A stretch of 64,000 nt of DNA from Lentzea sp. NEAU-D7 (GTDB taxonomy: Bacteria; Actinomycetota; Actinomycetes; Mycobacteriales; Pseudonocardiaceae). A program made the position numbers and the translations under genes. This document shows, piece after piece, positions 19,601-28,800 of the stretch (positions are counted from its first letter, which is position 1; the number at the start of each line of letters is the position of its first letter). Below the pieces are notes generated by a model. That model was not told the origin of the DNA, did not search any database, and saw only the letters and a list, made by a program, of their open reading frames with translations. Location of the stretch: NCBI RefSeq assembly GCF_026242055.1, contig NZ_JAPJDL010000001.1, positions 434,001-498,000 on the forward strand, in the 5' to 3' direction.

Positions 19601-21121
19601 GACCCGCGTCTCCTCAGCGACACCAGCGGCACGCAAGCCCGACGCCACCCGCGCCACGAGCTCACCCAGCTCGGCATAGGTCAGCTCGCGGGCACCGTCA
19701 CGCACGGCCGGACGGTCGCCGAACTCGCTGACAGCCGACCGGAACCGCTCGGCCAGGCCGGCGTACGGCTCGTCGAACGCGGGACCCGTGCCCCAGCCGG
19801 TCACCGGCGTCGGCGTCACCTCGCGAACGGGCCGGTCAGGTCCGGCCACCGCGGCGGCCAGGACGGCCTGCAGCTGGTCCAGCAGCCTGTCAACGGTGGC
19901 CTCGTCGAACGCACCGGTGGAGAACTCGGCCTCGATCTTGAGCGTGTCCTCCAGGTCGACCGCGAACGCGATCGGGTAGTTGACCTGCTCGACGGAGTCG
20001 AGGGCGCCGAAGCGGTCCTCGTCACCGTCGCCCTCCTCGTCCTCTTCGGACAGCAGCGCCTGCGGGTAGTTGCCGAACACCACGATGCTGTCGAAGACAC
20101 CGCTGCCGCGGGGCAGGTCCGACCACCGCTTGATGTCCGAGAGCGCGGTGAACTCGTAGCGCTGCACCGCGACCTGGTTCGCCTGCAGCTCTCCCAGCCA
20201 GTCGGCGAAGGAGCGTTCCCACGACACCCGCACGCGCACGGGCAGCGTGTTGATGAAGACGCCCACCATCGACTCGACGCCGGGCAGGTCGGCGGGACGG
20301 CCGGACACGGTGAGGCCGTAGACGACCTCGTCGTCACCCGAGTAGGCGGACAGCAGGAGCACCCACGCCGCCTGGATCACCGTGGACGGCGTGACGCGCC
20401 TGTGCCGGGCGAGGTCCATGATCGAGGTGGTCAGGTCCTCCGGCAGTTCGGCGCGGCGGCGTCCCTGAGCCCAGTGCTCGCGGACCGAGCGGTCGACGGG
20501 CAACGCCGTCGGGGCGTCGAAGCCGGCCAGGTAGTCGCGCCAGAAGGCTTCGGCCTCCGCGCGGTCGCGCTTGCCCAGCCAGGCGATGAAGTCGCGGTAG
20601 GGCCGGACGGGCTCGAGATCGGGGGTCGTGCCGCGGCACAGGGCGTCGTAGGTGGCGCCGACCTCTTCGAGGACGACGGGCACGCTCCAGCCGTCGCACA
20701 GGCCGGAGTAGAGGGCCCACACCATCCGGTGGTGGCTGGTGCCGTCTTTGATGACGTGCACGCGCATCAGCGGCGGCTTGGTGAGGTCGAAGCCCTGGGC
20801 GCGGTCGCGGGCGAGCAGCTCGTCGAGCGCGGCCTGCTGGTCGGTCACGGCGGTCCAGTCGTGCACCTCGAAGGGCACCTGGAGATCACCCATGACGACC
20901 TGGAGCGGCTCGGGCACGCCCTCCCACACGAATCCGGTGCGCAGCACGGCGTGGCGGGCGACCACCAGCTCCCACGCGCGCCGCATGGCGTCGACGTCGA
21001 GCACCCCGTCGAACTCGTAGAGCCCTTGCGCCCAGTAGACGCCCTTGTCCGATTGCGCTTCCAGGACGTGGAACAGCATGCCCTGCTGAACAGGCGCCAG
21101 CGGATACATATCTTCGATCAC
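9326..21121 (-). CDS. Three-module NRPS, terminal subunit (modules 8-10; C-A-T-E, C-A-T, C-A-T-E)
   Basis: A 3,931-residue NRPS. It starts at GTG 21121 behind a GGGGAGGGG site. MIEDMYPLAPVQQGMLF at the N-terminus looks like an acceptor COM docking segment fused to the first condensation domain, matching the E-terminated upstream NRPS. Three adenylation domains keep the TSGSTG and TGD loops and the NGK lysine. By-eye specificity codes are DAWFLGMVYK (module 8), DAWFLGMAYK (module 9) and DTFLVGAMTK (module 10). Epimerases follow modules 8 and 10 only. The first condensation domain reads YSGLCDGWS, whereas the other two read HHLYADGWS and HHLYLDGWS. The protein ends in an epimerase directly after EALIAHLNRN: there is no thioesterase, reductase or COM donor tail, so it is the last subunit and needs a trans-acting release enzyme. 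Confidence 0.95.
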   Translation of the reverse strand: MIEDMYPLAPVQQGMLFHVLEAQSDKGVYWAQGLYEFDGVLDVDAMRRAWELVVARHAVLRTGFVWEGVPEPLQVVMGDLQVPFEVHDWTAVTDQQAALDELLARDRAQGFDLTKPPLMRVHVIKDGTSHHRMVWALYSGLCDGWSVPVVLEEVGATYDALCRGTTPDLEPVRPYRDFIAWLGKRDRAEAEAFWRDYLAGFDAPTALPVDRSVREHWAQGRRRAELPEDLTTSIMDLARHRRVTPSTVIQAAWVLLLSAYSGDDEVVYGLTVSGRPADLPGVESMVGVFINTLPVRVRVSWERSFADWLGELQANQVAVQRYEFTALSDIKRWSDLPRGSGVFDSIVVFGNYPQALLSEEDEEGDGDEDRFGALDSVEQVNYPIAFAVDLEDTLKIEAEFSTGAFDEATVDRLLDQLQAVLAAAVAGPDRPVREVTPTPVTGWGTGPAFDEPYAGLAERFRSAVSEFGDRPAVRDGARELTYAELGELVARVASGLRAAGVAEETRVGLWFERSVDLVVAVLAVTQAGGTYVPLDPALPHGRLRDVQTAAGVELVVSRGDYALDGPRVVEFTELVTGAPAWPEIVATPERLAYTMFTSGSTGVPKGVEVTEQGVVRVVLDPAVTAVPGDVVAHMAAVSFDASTWEIWTALLSGATLAVASANLAERLDVAKLFTEHGVTLSFMTTGLFHQLADTDPGVFSGHRKVLAGGEAMSPLQARKVLDANPAVAIYNMYGPTESTVYASFHDMHAGRLGPSSVPIGIPLRGLRFYVLDRWLQPTPVGVPGELYIGGTGLARGYAGRADLAAERFVADPYVPGARMYRTGDLVRWGADGVVDFVGRTDDQVKIRGFRVEPGEVEHVLVGHPDVANAAVVVNDKRLIAYVVSTAEQAELRRFLAGRLPEFLVPSAIVPLDELPLNSNGKLDVRALPDPGAPETTTAYEPPSTEAERTLAEVWSQVLGVERVGVHDNFFELGGDSIVSLQIVSRSRAAGLRLEIADLFTHQTVHELAARAGTSEPSSADQGTVSGPVAFTPIQSWFLRENLPHRDHFNWSGMFELAQGTDAGTMRAALATVVAHHDALRLRLNRDTQENAPAETAELLTVLRTDLDGTALDEAVTAAMTTAQTSLSLADGPLLRAVYVDRGDKPAWFGLTAHHYVVDAVSWNVLLEDLDTAYSAGALAPKTTSYQEWAAALEAFDPQDELPWWREVVRTATPVPTDLDGPNTEDSTESVCVTLDAARTSVLLTQAHRAYRTQGHELLLAALLQVLGRWTGTGAAAIDLESHGREAIADGIDLSRTVGWFTAIHPVGLHHDDLEDVAGLIKSVKEQLRAVPRRGVGYTVLRERDEQLRDAPARPVVFNYLGGVDAAEDEAVGLFARELPEDLCGPAEGDGGLRSHVLGVEVVQAADGTLAVELQYSTNLHLRSTVEQLAEAYVAALAGIVDHCRSGAHGLTPSDVPLAALDQSSVDALVAGTPGLTDAYPLSPLQQGMLFHAVESPDSGVYWTQDVRELTGELDVDAMRAAWQLVLDRHPALRTGFVWSGVREPLQVVVGDVEVPFEVHDWSDVTDPDAAVEQLLADDRARGCDLTTAPLLRVHVAQGRGRHWILLAFHHLYADGWSIPLLWDEVTAAYQGEPLPPVRPYRDFIAWLAQRDSAEAEAFWREYLAGFDSATPLPVDRVVREHWAQDRRELGLPRDVTTALVALARDRRITLSTVVQAAWAVLLSAYSGEDDVVFGLTVSGRPADLPGVESIVGLFINTLPVRVEVAWERSFADWLGDLQENQVAVQRHEHTPLADIQRVATGGLFDSMLVFGNYPQGEAPEEGEEDPGELFASTDSVEQMHYPMILAVDLEATLKVEANFSTGAFDPSTVERLLGQLAEVLTAAARRPAAAVREVTPEPVTGWGLGPAVDEPFIGLAERFRLAVARYPGEVAVRDGDRELTYAELGERVARVDSGLRAAGVGVETRVGLWFERSVDLVVAILAVTQAGGTYVPLDPALPHGRLRDVQTAAGVELVVSRGDYALDAPILGVAELADLAAEPDDRLVPSLPERLVYTMFTSGSTGVPKGVEVTEEGVVRVVLDPAVAARPGDVVAHMAAVSFDASTWEIWTALLNGATLAVAPANLAERLDVATFYPAHGVTLSFMTTGLFHQLADTDPGVFSGHRKVLAGGEGMSPVQARKVLDANPAVAIYNMYGPTESTAYASFHDMHTGRLGPATVPIGDALRGLRFSVLDRWLQPTPVGVPGELYIGGTGLARGYAGRADLTAERFVPDPSVPGARLYRTGDLVRWGADGAVDFVGRTDDQVKIRGFRVEPGEVEHVLAGHPDVANAAVVVRELPQGKRLVAYVVSTAEPADLRAFLGERLPEFLVPSAIVPLDELPLNSNGKLDKRALPLPEAPDSASHEAPSTDVEQALAAVWSEVLGVERVGVHDNYFELGGDSIVSLKIVARAREAGLELKIADIFTHQTIRQIAAHTGVATVSQATAKPLADLEPLRARVPDLVDAYPLSPMQQGMLFHVLEAPADTAVYWAQDVRELRGPLDVAAMREAWRTVVGRHPALRSAFVWEGVEEPLQVVVGGVDVPFEVLDWTSVADPAAALDELLDADQRRGFDVTTAPLLRVYVADRGDRQWVVFTFHHLYLDGWSIPLVWDEVFAAYRGRSLPPVRPYRDYIAWLQEQPSADEFWREYLDGFTSPTALPVDRTTRVHWEQGRRHRELPESVALALEGLARTERVTISAVVQAAWALLLAAHSGDDDVVFGLTVSGRPAELAGVESIVGLFINTLPVRVQVPGDRTPFDRWLRTVQDGQVAAQRFEHSPLVDIQRVAGVPRLFESIVAVQNLPGGFDDGDGDDADEFDSPALLEQGRYPLKLVVDVDGQLALLCEYSTGAFDDATVEALLDQLERILVTVAARPGTPVREIALLDAAQRAEVLGWSSSEARQMPSAHLAELFGRQVAAHPDRPALRGGTDLTYAQLDRRAAGVAEWLRANGVGTGTRVGLHLDRGPELIIAMLGVIGAGGSYVPLDPAQGTARLAQMIGTAGVGVVVTAGEWPLDIPRVRVLDATVLDLPEAKGSLPVVGGAGSELYVLFTSGSTGVPKGVSLTHEGVARVCTDPAVRVGPGDVVSHLAGIGFDTGAFEIWLALLNGATLVVGPADIAERMDVGKFLRENGITASLLTTGLFHQLVETSPDVLDGLRLLVVGGDALQAQHARTARERRPDLRIVNAYGPTETTMTCTIHTLGDIGAQVPIGRPFAGMRALVLDPWLQIVPAGVAGELFVGGPGVARGYVGRADLTAERFVPDPTGSGERLYRTGDRARWRSDGMLEFLGRADEQVKIRGFRVEPGEVEALLGTHEDVRAAAVVATSSGTGKRLVAYVVTSTGTAELRAFLRERLPDHLVPSAFVELDALPLTPNGKLDRRALPEPAAPESEGAYLAPRTDAERALAGIWTKLLGADRVGVHDNFFDLGGDSIACLQVVARARAAGLGLAVADLFTHQTVAELAAVATAPVLVEEGPVTGPVPLTPIQRWFTKAAIDDRNHWNWSGLFELAPDVDAGRFSAALDALVTHHDALRTRLHHGPDGWRQHVAEPGEAAAFRVVQGDVREHMDALQRSLDLANGPLVAAVLFDRGDEPALLGLVVHHLVVDGVSWNILLEDLDSAYRGEPLGAKTTSFRRWAESVTAFADSAEVRDELPYWLERVETGFTLPVDATGANTEDSAAVEEVTVGAAGLPNAKVLDVVLAALLQTLGEWAGTGTVVVDLEHHGRESLAPGTDLSRTVGWFTSVHPVVLRHDDLGDAAGVVAAVSESLKAVPRHGVGYGALRHLTAEDPEVLRLRAAPDRQININFTGGTDSVNDDEVRGLIVDELPGDLCGESTSRGLRPYALHLEIERTGEGELLVEWHHSTNLHRTETVRRVASRFREAAEALIAHLNRN
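13641..16720 (-). other. NRPS module 9 (C-A-T)
   Basis: The only module of the ten without an epimerase. Condensation motif HHLYADGWS (near 16274-16300). The A domain is almost the same as in module 8 (FDASTWEIW, FMTTGLFHQ, NMYGPTES), code DAWFLGMAYK. The carrier motif is NYFELGGDSI (near 13795-13830). The code is closest to hydrophobic (Leu-like) pockets; confidence in a named substrate is low. Confidence 0.8.
16721..21121 (-). other. NRPS module 8 (C-A-T-E), first module of second NRPS
   Basis: The condensation domain reads YSGLCDGWS (near 20691-20710) instead of HHxxxDG, although its own A domain (DAWFLGMVYK) is of a different type from modules 1-7. The carrier motif FFELGGDSI lies near 18178-18220. 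The E domain reads HHYVVDAVSW: the usual Gly after the motif Asp is Ala. Confidence 0.82.
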
Positions 21122-21337
21122 AGATGAGCCCCTCCCCTGGCGTCATTTTTACACAATCTTCATTTACAGGGTCAAGCTATTCCCGACGAGCAGTCATAAG
21201 ACATTCACATGAGGGTCATTCGCGGTGGCCATGATTAATTTAAAATGGCACGCCGAATAGAACCGTTCATCACCGTTCAATTCATTCCCCCAGATGCGCA
21301 GAACCCGGTGCGCTGTATGCCCCCGTGCTGGACCTGA
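21122..21337. other. 216 bp AT-richer gap between the two NRPS genes
   Basis: The only sizeable gap inside the operon, clearly lower in GC than its surroundings. Just after the first NRPS stop the minus strand carries GCGCA, an 8 nt loop, then TGCGC, a short hairpin without a T-run. No gene is seen. A promoter candidate inside it is listed separately. Confidence 0.6.
21146..21175 (-). promoter_or_regulatory. Possible internal promoter upstream of second NRPS
   Basis: On the minus strand TTGACC (21175-21170) and TAAAAA (21151-21146) are separated by 18 nt in an AT-rich stretch, a fair match to a vegetative sigma-70-type promoter, about 25 nt before the GTG start. A match this size can occur by chance. 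Confidence 0.35.
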
Positions 21338-24300
21338 TCACCCTCCCATCTGCTTGAGCACGGCGGCGAGACTGGCTTGATCGATGTTGGCCAGCGGGAA
21401 GTCGGACGGAGTCACGCCGCCGGCTCCCGACTGGCAGTGCTCGACCAGCTCCTTCAGCACGGTCACGTAGCGGGTCGCGAGCCGTTGCACGGTCGCCTCC
21501 CTGTGCACGTTGGTGCTGAAATACCACTCGACCAGGAGCCGGCCGTCCGACGTTTGCTCCGCTTCGATGTGCAGCAGGTGCGAACGGTTCCCCTGTTCGT
21601 TCTCCGTCGGTCCGCACAGGTCGGCTGAAAGTTCTTCACGAATCAGGCCGACCGCGTCGTCGCCCGCAGCGTCGAACGCTCCAAGATAGTTGAACAAAAC
21701 AGGCCGCGCGGGCGCTTCGACAACATTGTCGTCGCGTTCCAGATAGCGGAGGATTCCGTAGCCGACACCGCGGCGCGGCACGGTGCGCAGCTGTTCCTTG
21801 ACCGTCTTGATCAGCTCACCGGTGTCGCCGAACCGCTGGTGGCGCAGGCGCACCGGGAAGATCGACGTGAACCAGCCGACGGTGCGGGACAGGTCGACCC
21901 CGTCGGCGATCGCCTCGCGGCCGTGGCTCTCGAGGTCGATCGTCACGTCGCCGGTGCCCGCCCACTCGCCCAGCGTCCGGACGAGCGCGGCCAGCAGCAG
22001 GTCGTTGATCTGCGTGCGGTAGGCCTTGTGGGCCTCGCCGAGCAGCACCTCGGTGGACTTCGCGTCGAGCCAGGTGCGGACGGTGTCGGCCGACGCCTCG
22101 GTGTTGGCACCGCGGCCGTCGACGGGCACCGTCATGACCCGTTCCGTCTGCGCGGCCCAGTGGGCGCGTTCGGCGTCCGGGTCGTCGGCGCGCAGCACCT
22201 CGGCCCACTGCTGGTACGACGTCGTCTTCGGCCCGAGCGGTCCGCCCTGGTAGGCGGTGTCGAGGTCCTCCAGCAGGACGTTCCACGACACGCCGTCCAC
22301 GACGAGGTGGTGCGCGGTGAGCCCCAGCCAGGCCGGATCCGCGCCGCGGTCGAAGTAGAGCGCGGCCACGAGCGGGCCGTCCGCCAGGCTCAACGACGTC
22401 TGCGCCTCGGTCATGTGCGCGACGACCTCGGCGTCGTCCCCGGCGGTGACGACGCGCAGGACCTGCGTCAGCTCACCGTCGTTGTCCTGCACCCAGGTGT
22501 CGCCCTCCTGGCGGAACCGGATGCGCAAGGCGTCGTGGTGGGCGATGACGGCGTCGAGCGCCCGCGCGAGCCTCTCCGGATCGGTGCCGGAGGCCAGTTC
22601 GTACACGCCGGACCAGTTCCAGTGATCGCGGTCCGGGACGTCCTGCTCGACGAACCAGTGCTGGATCGGCGTGAGGGGAACGGGACCGGTGACGACACCC
22701 TGCTCCGCCAGCATGGCAGTGGGGGTGTCCCGCACGACAGGGGCCAGCTCGGCGATGGTCTGGTGGGCGAACACGTCCGCCACGTCCACACCCAGACCGG
22801 CCGCACGGGCGCGCGCCACGATCTGCAGGCTCAGGATCGAGTCGCCGCCCAGCTCGAAGAAGTTGTCGTGCACACCAACGCGTTCGAGGCCCAGCACCTG
22901 CGACCACACCTCGGCCAGCACGTCCTCCACGGACGTCCGGGGTGCCTCGAAGACCTCGGCCGTCGTCTCCGGCTCCGGGTCGGGCAGACCCTTGCGGTCG
23001 ACCTTGCCGTTCGGCGTGAGCGGCAACCGGTCCAGCGCCACGAACACCGACGGGACGAGGTAGTCCGGGACGCGCTCGCGCAGCCAGGTCCGGAGCTCCT
23101 TCGAGCTGAACTCGCCTTCCGCGACGACGTACGCGACGAGGCGCTTGCCGCCGTGCGGTCCGCCATCCCTTGCTACCACAACGACATCACGCACGTCAGG
23201 GTGGTCGCCGATGACGACCTCGACCTCGCCCGGCTCGACGCGATAGCCGCGGATCTTGACCTGTTCGTCGACACGACCCAGGAACTCGATCGTCCCGTCC
23301 GCACGCCACCGAGCCCGGTCACCGGTGCGGTACAACCGGCCGCCGGCCTCGCCGAACACGTCCGGCACGAACCGTTCCGCGGTCAGGTCAGGCCGGTTCA
23401 CGTAGCCACGCGCCACACCCGGACCGCCGACCAGCAGCTCACCGGGGACACCGACGGGGGCCGGCCGCATCGCGTCGTCGACGATGACGGCGCGGGCACC
23501 GGCCAGCGGGGTGCCGATGGGCACCACGGCCTGCGGGTGGTCGTCGCCGACCGGGTGGAAGATCGAGTCGATCGCCGCCTCGGTCACACCGAACACGTTG
23601 CCCGGCACCGCGTTCGGCGCCACCTCGGCGACGGCGGTGGTGAGCGCGTCGTGCGTCCACATGTCGGTGCCGGAGATCACCAGCCGCAGGCTGTCGACGG
23701 GACCGGCCGTCCGGCAGTGCGCCGCGAGGTCGCGCAGGAGCATGCCCGGGACGATCTCGGCGATCGCCACACCGTCACCGGAAAGCGTGCTGTGCAACGA
23801 CTCCACGGACACGTGTTCGTCGTGCGGCAGGAACACCACCGTCTGACCGAACGCCAGCGCGCGGGTCATGTCCCCGATCGACACGTCGAAACCGGGACCC
23901 GACATCGACAACACGGCACCCGGACCGCCGAGATCGGCGAGCCCGGCACGCCATCCCGCCACGTACGACGAGAGTGCGCGATGGGTCACGGCCACTCCCT
24001 TGGGCCGTCCGGTCGACCCCGACGTGTAGGCGATGTACGCCACCGCATCCGGGTCGATCCGCACCGGCAGGTGGTCGAGCACCGCGTCGTCCAGCACGAG
24101 CACCTCACCGGCGAACCCGGCCAGCTCGCCCGCGAGGTCCGCGGTGGTGACCGCCGCGACCGCACCCGCGTCCGCGAGCAGGAACCCGAGACGTTCCTCG
24201 GGCAGGCCGGGGTTGACCGGCACGTACGCACCGCCGCTGCGCAGCACGCCCTGGAAGGCGACCGCCAGGTCGATCCCGCGCGGCACCAGCACCGCCACCG

Positions 24301-25804
24301 GCGACTCCGCCGTCACGCCGGCGCGCCGGAGCCGTTCCGCCAGTCCGGCGGAGCGGGCGTCCAGTTCGGCGAACGTCAGGCGCTCGTCGCCGCACTTCGC
24401 GGCCACGGCGCCGGAGCGTGCCCAGCTGTGGACCAGCTCGGGCACCGGCAGTTCGGTGATCGGCGCCGGGGTCTCGCCCTGCGCCACGAGCCGCGCGGCC
24501 TGCTCCGGACGCTGCAACGGCAGGTCGGCGACGGCCAGGTCCGGCTCGCGGGCGACGGCGGTGAGGACGACGACGAGCTGGTCGAGGATCCGCTCGACGG
24601 TGGCGGCGTCGAAGGCGGCCGTGGAGAACTCAGCCTCGATCTTGAGCGTGGCCTCCAGGTCGACCGCGAACGTGAGCGGGTAGTTGCCCTGCTCGACCGA
24701 CTCGACCGCGTCGGCCCACTCCTCGCCGCTGTCGGCGGGTGCTTCCTCCTGCGGGTAGTTGCCGAACACCACGATGCTGTCGAACAGGCCGCGGCCGTGT
24801 GGCACCGCGGACCAGCGCTGGACGTCGACCAGCGGGGTGAACTCGAACCGCTGCAGCGCGACCTGGTTGTCCCGCAGCTCGTGCAGCCAGGCGGAGAACG
24901 GCGTCCTGCCGGGGACCTCGGCCCGCACGGGCAGCGTGTTGATGAACAGGCCGACCATCGACTCGACCCCGGCCAGATCGGCCGGACGACCCGACACGGT
25001 CAGGCCGAACACCACGTCGTCCTCGCCCGAGCTCGCGGACAGGACCTTCGCCCACGCCGCCTGCACGACCGTCGACAACGTGACGCGCTCGCGCCGGGCC
25101 AGCTCGACCAGCCCGGCGGTGACGTTCTCCTCGAGGTGCGTGCGCCGGCGGTCCTGCGCGTAGTGGCTCGCGGCCAGGCGGTCCACCGGCAGAGCCGTCG
25201 GGGCCTCGAAACCGTCCAGGTACGTGCGCCAGAAGCCTTCCGTGGCAGCGGAATCACGCTGCCCCAGCCACGCGATGTAGTCGCGGTACGGACGCACCGG
25301 CGGCAACACCTGCCGCTGGTAGGCCGCCGACACCTCGTCCATCACGACAGGCAGACTCCACCCGTCGCACAAACCCTGGTACAGGCCCCAGACGAGCCAG
25401 TTCCGCCCATTGCCCCGGTCGACGAGGTACAGGCGCGTCAACGGCGGCCGGGCGAGGTCGAAGCCGAGGGCACGGTCGTCCGCCAGCAACTCCTGCAGCC
25501 GCAGCTGTTGTGCCGCCTCGTCGAACCCCGACCAGTCGTGGGTGGTCAACGGGACGTCGACCCCGGCCAGCACGATCTGCACCGGCTCGCTGACACCCTC
25601 CCAGACGAACCCGCTGCGCAGCGCGGCGTGCCGGGAGATCACCTGGTGCCAGGCACCGGCCAGCCGTTCGGGGTCGATCGGACCGGCCAGGTCGTAGACG
25701 CCCTGACCCCAGTACAGGCCGTCCCCCTCGTCCGGAGCGCCGACGACACCGAACAACATGCCCGACTGCACCGGCGCGAGCCGATGAACGTCCACAAGCG
25801 ACGG
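21338..25804 (-). other. NRPS module 7 (C-A-T-E)
   Basis: Condensation motif YQGLCDGWS near 25361-25381; A-domain FDVSIGDM near 23868; carrier site near 22822-22862; epimerase HHLVVDGVSW. Its condensation domain is nearly identical to that of module 5 over the motif region. It ends in the COM-donor-like tail of the protein. Confidence 0.85.
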
Positions 25805-28800
25805 ATGACGTCCGGTGAGCCCGTCGACCTCGTCCTGGGTGAGGGTGGCCAGCGGGAAGTCCGACGGAGTGAACCCACCGACGGCCGACCGGCAGTGCGC
25901 GACCAGTTCCCGCAAGGCCTCGACGTACCGGGCCGCGACGCGTTCGACGGTGGCGGTGTCGTGCACAGCACGGGAGTGGAACCACTCGATCGACAGACGC
26001 CCGTCGGCGGTCTGCTGCACTTCGAGCTGCAACAAGTGCGACCGATTCCCACCTTCACCTTCGCTCGGGCCGGCGAGATCGCCGTCCAGCTCACGACGGA
26101 TCAACCCGGCCGAGTCGTCGTTGCCGTCGTGCGCACCGAGGTAGTTGAACAACACCGGCCGATCCGGAGCACCGGCCAGTTCGTCCCGCAGCCAGCGCAA
26201 CACGCCGTAGCCGACACCACGACGCGGCACCGCACGGAGTTCTTCCTTGACCGCCTTGATCGCGGCCGACGGAGCGCCGTGGTTCGTGAGTCGCACGGGG
26301 AAGATCGACGTGAACCACCCCACCGTGCGCGACAGATCCGCGCCTTCACGGCCGTGGCTCTCCAGGTCGATCGTCACGTGATCGCTGCCGGACCATTCGC
26401 CCAGCGTCTGGGCGAGGGCGGTCAGCAGCAGGTCGTTGCCCTGCGTGCGGTACGCCCTGTGGGCATCGCCGAGCAGTGCCGCCGTCGTCTCGGCATCGAG
26501 CCACGACTGCACGATCGCCTCGGACGCGTCGACGTTCGGGCCGTCGCCGTCGGCGGGGAGCTCGACCACGTCCGCGGTCGCCGCCAGCCAGTGCTCGCGT
26601 TCACCGCTCGGGTCGTCCTCCTGCAGCTGCAACGCCCACTGCTGGAACGAGGTCGTCTTCGGCGCCAGTGATCCGCCCTGGTAGGCGATGTCGAGGTCTT
26701 CCAGCAGGACGTTCCACGACACCCCGTCCATCACCAGGTGGTGCACCGTCAAACCCAGCCACGCGGGCTGATCACCGCGATCGAAGAAGACAGCGGCCAG
26801 AAGCGGACCATCGGCCAGCCGCAACGACTTCTGCGCCACGGTCATCTCCGCGACCACGGCCTCGTCACCGTCGACCACCCGCAACGACCCGCCGCCGTCG
26901 ACCGGCGCGTTGAACTGGGTGTCCGGGGTGAACCGGATCCGCAGTGCGTCGTGGTGCGCGACGAGGACGTCGAGCGCCCGCCCGAGCCTTGCAGGATCGG
27001 TGCCCGGTGCCAGCTCGAACATGCCCGACCAGTTCCAGTGGTCCCGGTCCGGGATGTCCTGCGCCAGGAACCACCGCTGGATCGGTGTGAACGGAACAGG
27101 CCCGGTCACCACACCCTGCTCGGCCGGCGACTCCGCCGGGGCGTCACGCACTGCTGACGCCAGCTCCGCCACCGACTGATGCGCGAACACGTCCGCCACG
27201 TCGATGCCGAGTCCGGCGGCACGGGTGCGCGCCACGATCTGCAGACTCAGGATCGAGTCGCCGCCCAGCTCGAAGAAGTTGTCGTGCACGCCCACGCGTT
27301 CGACGCCCAGCACACCGCTCCACACCGCGGCGAGGGTCTCCTCGACAGCGGTCCGGGGCGCGACGTACTGCTCACCGGCCGACTCGGGCTCCGGGTCGGG
27401 CAGTCCTCGCCGGTCGACCTTGCCGTTAGGCGTCAGCGGCAACCGGTCCAGCGTGACGAACACCGATGGCACAAGGTAGTCCGGCACCCGCTCCCGCAAC
27501 CACGCCCGCAACACCGAACCGCTGAACTCACTCTCCGCCACGACGTACGCGACCAAGCGCTTGCCGCCGTGCGGACCGCCATCACGAGCCACCACAACGA
27601 CATCACGCACGTCGGGGTGGTCGCCGATGACGACCTCGACCTCACCGGGTTCGACCCGGTAGCCACGAATCTTGACCTGCTCGTCCACCCGGCCCAGGAA
27701 CTCGATCCTGCCGTCCGCACGCCACCGAGCCCGGTCACCAGTGCGGTACAACCGCCCGCCAGAGCCAGTGAACACGTCGGGGATGAACCGCTCGGCCGTC
27801 AGGTCAGGCCGACCGACGTACCCCCGGGCCACACCCGGACCGCCGACCAGCAACTCACCCGGCACCCCGACCGGGACCGGCCGCAACGACCCGTCCACCA
27901 CGAAAGCCTCGGCACCCGCCAACGGCGTGCCGATCGGCACCACAGCGGCAGAATCGTCCTCACCGACCGGGTGGAAGATCGAGTCGATCGCCGCCTCGGT
28001 CACACCGAACACGTTGCCCGGCACCGCGTTCGGCGCCACCTCACGCACAGCAGCGGTCAACGCGTCATGCGTCCACATGTCGGTGCCGGAGATCACCAGC
28101 CGCAGACTGTCGACGGGACCGACCGTCCGGCAGTGCGCCGCCAGATCGCGCAGCAGCATGCCCGGAACGATCTCGGCGACCTCGACGTCGTGCGTGCGCA
28201 GCGTGTGGTGCAACGACTCGACCGACACGTGTTCGTCGTGCGGCAGGAACACCACCGTCTGACCGAACGCCAGTGCCCGCGTCATGTCCCCGATGGAGAC
28301 GTCGAATCCGGGACCTGACATCGACAACACGGTGCCGGGCCCTCCCAGTTCGGCGAGCCCGTCGCGCCATCCCGCCACGTACGACGAAAGCGCGCCGTGG
28401 GACACCGCCACGCCCTTGGGCCGCCCCGTCGACCCGGAGGTGTAGGCGACGTACGCCAACGCACCGGGATCGATGCGCACCGGCACGGCGTCCGGGGCCG
28501 GCGACTCGTCGTCCAGCACCAGCACCTCGCCGGTGAAGCCGGCCAGCTCACCGGCCAGAGCCGCGGTCGTGACCGCGACAACGGCACTGACGTCGGCAAG
28601 CAGGAAAGCGAGCCGTTCGGCAGGAAGCCCAGGGTTGATCGGCACGTAGACGCCACCACTGCGCAGCACGCCCTGGAAGGCCACCGCGAGGTCGATCCCG
28701 CGCGGCACGAGCACGGCGACCGGCGACTCCACGGTCACACCGGCCCGCTGGAGCCGGGCAGCCAGCGCGTCCGCCCGGACACCCAGCTCCGCGAACGTGA

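Noticed and set aside
21260..21337. Inverted repeats after the first NRPS stop as a terminator
   Set aside because: Stems are only about 5 bp with no T-run, and the downstream genes are expected to be co-expressed.
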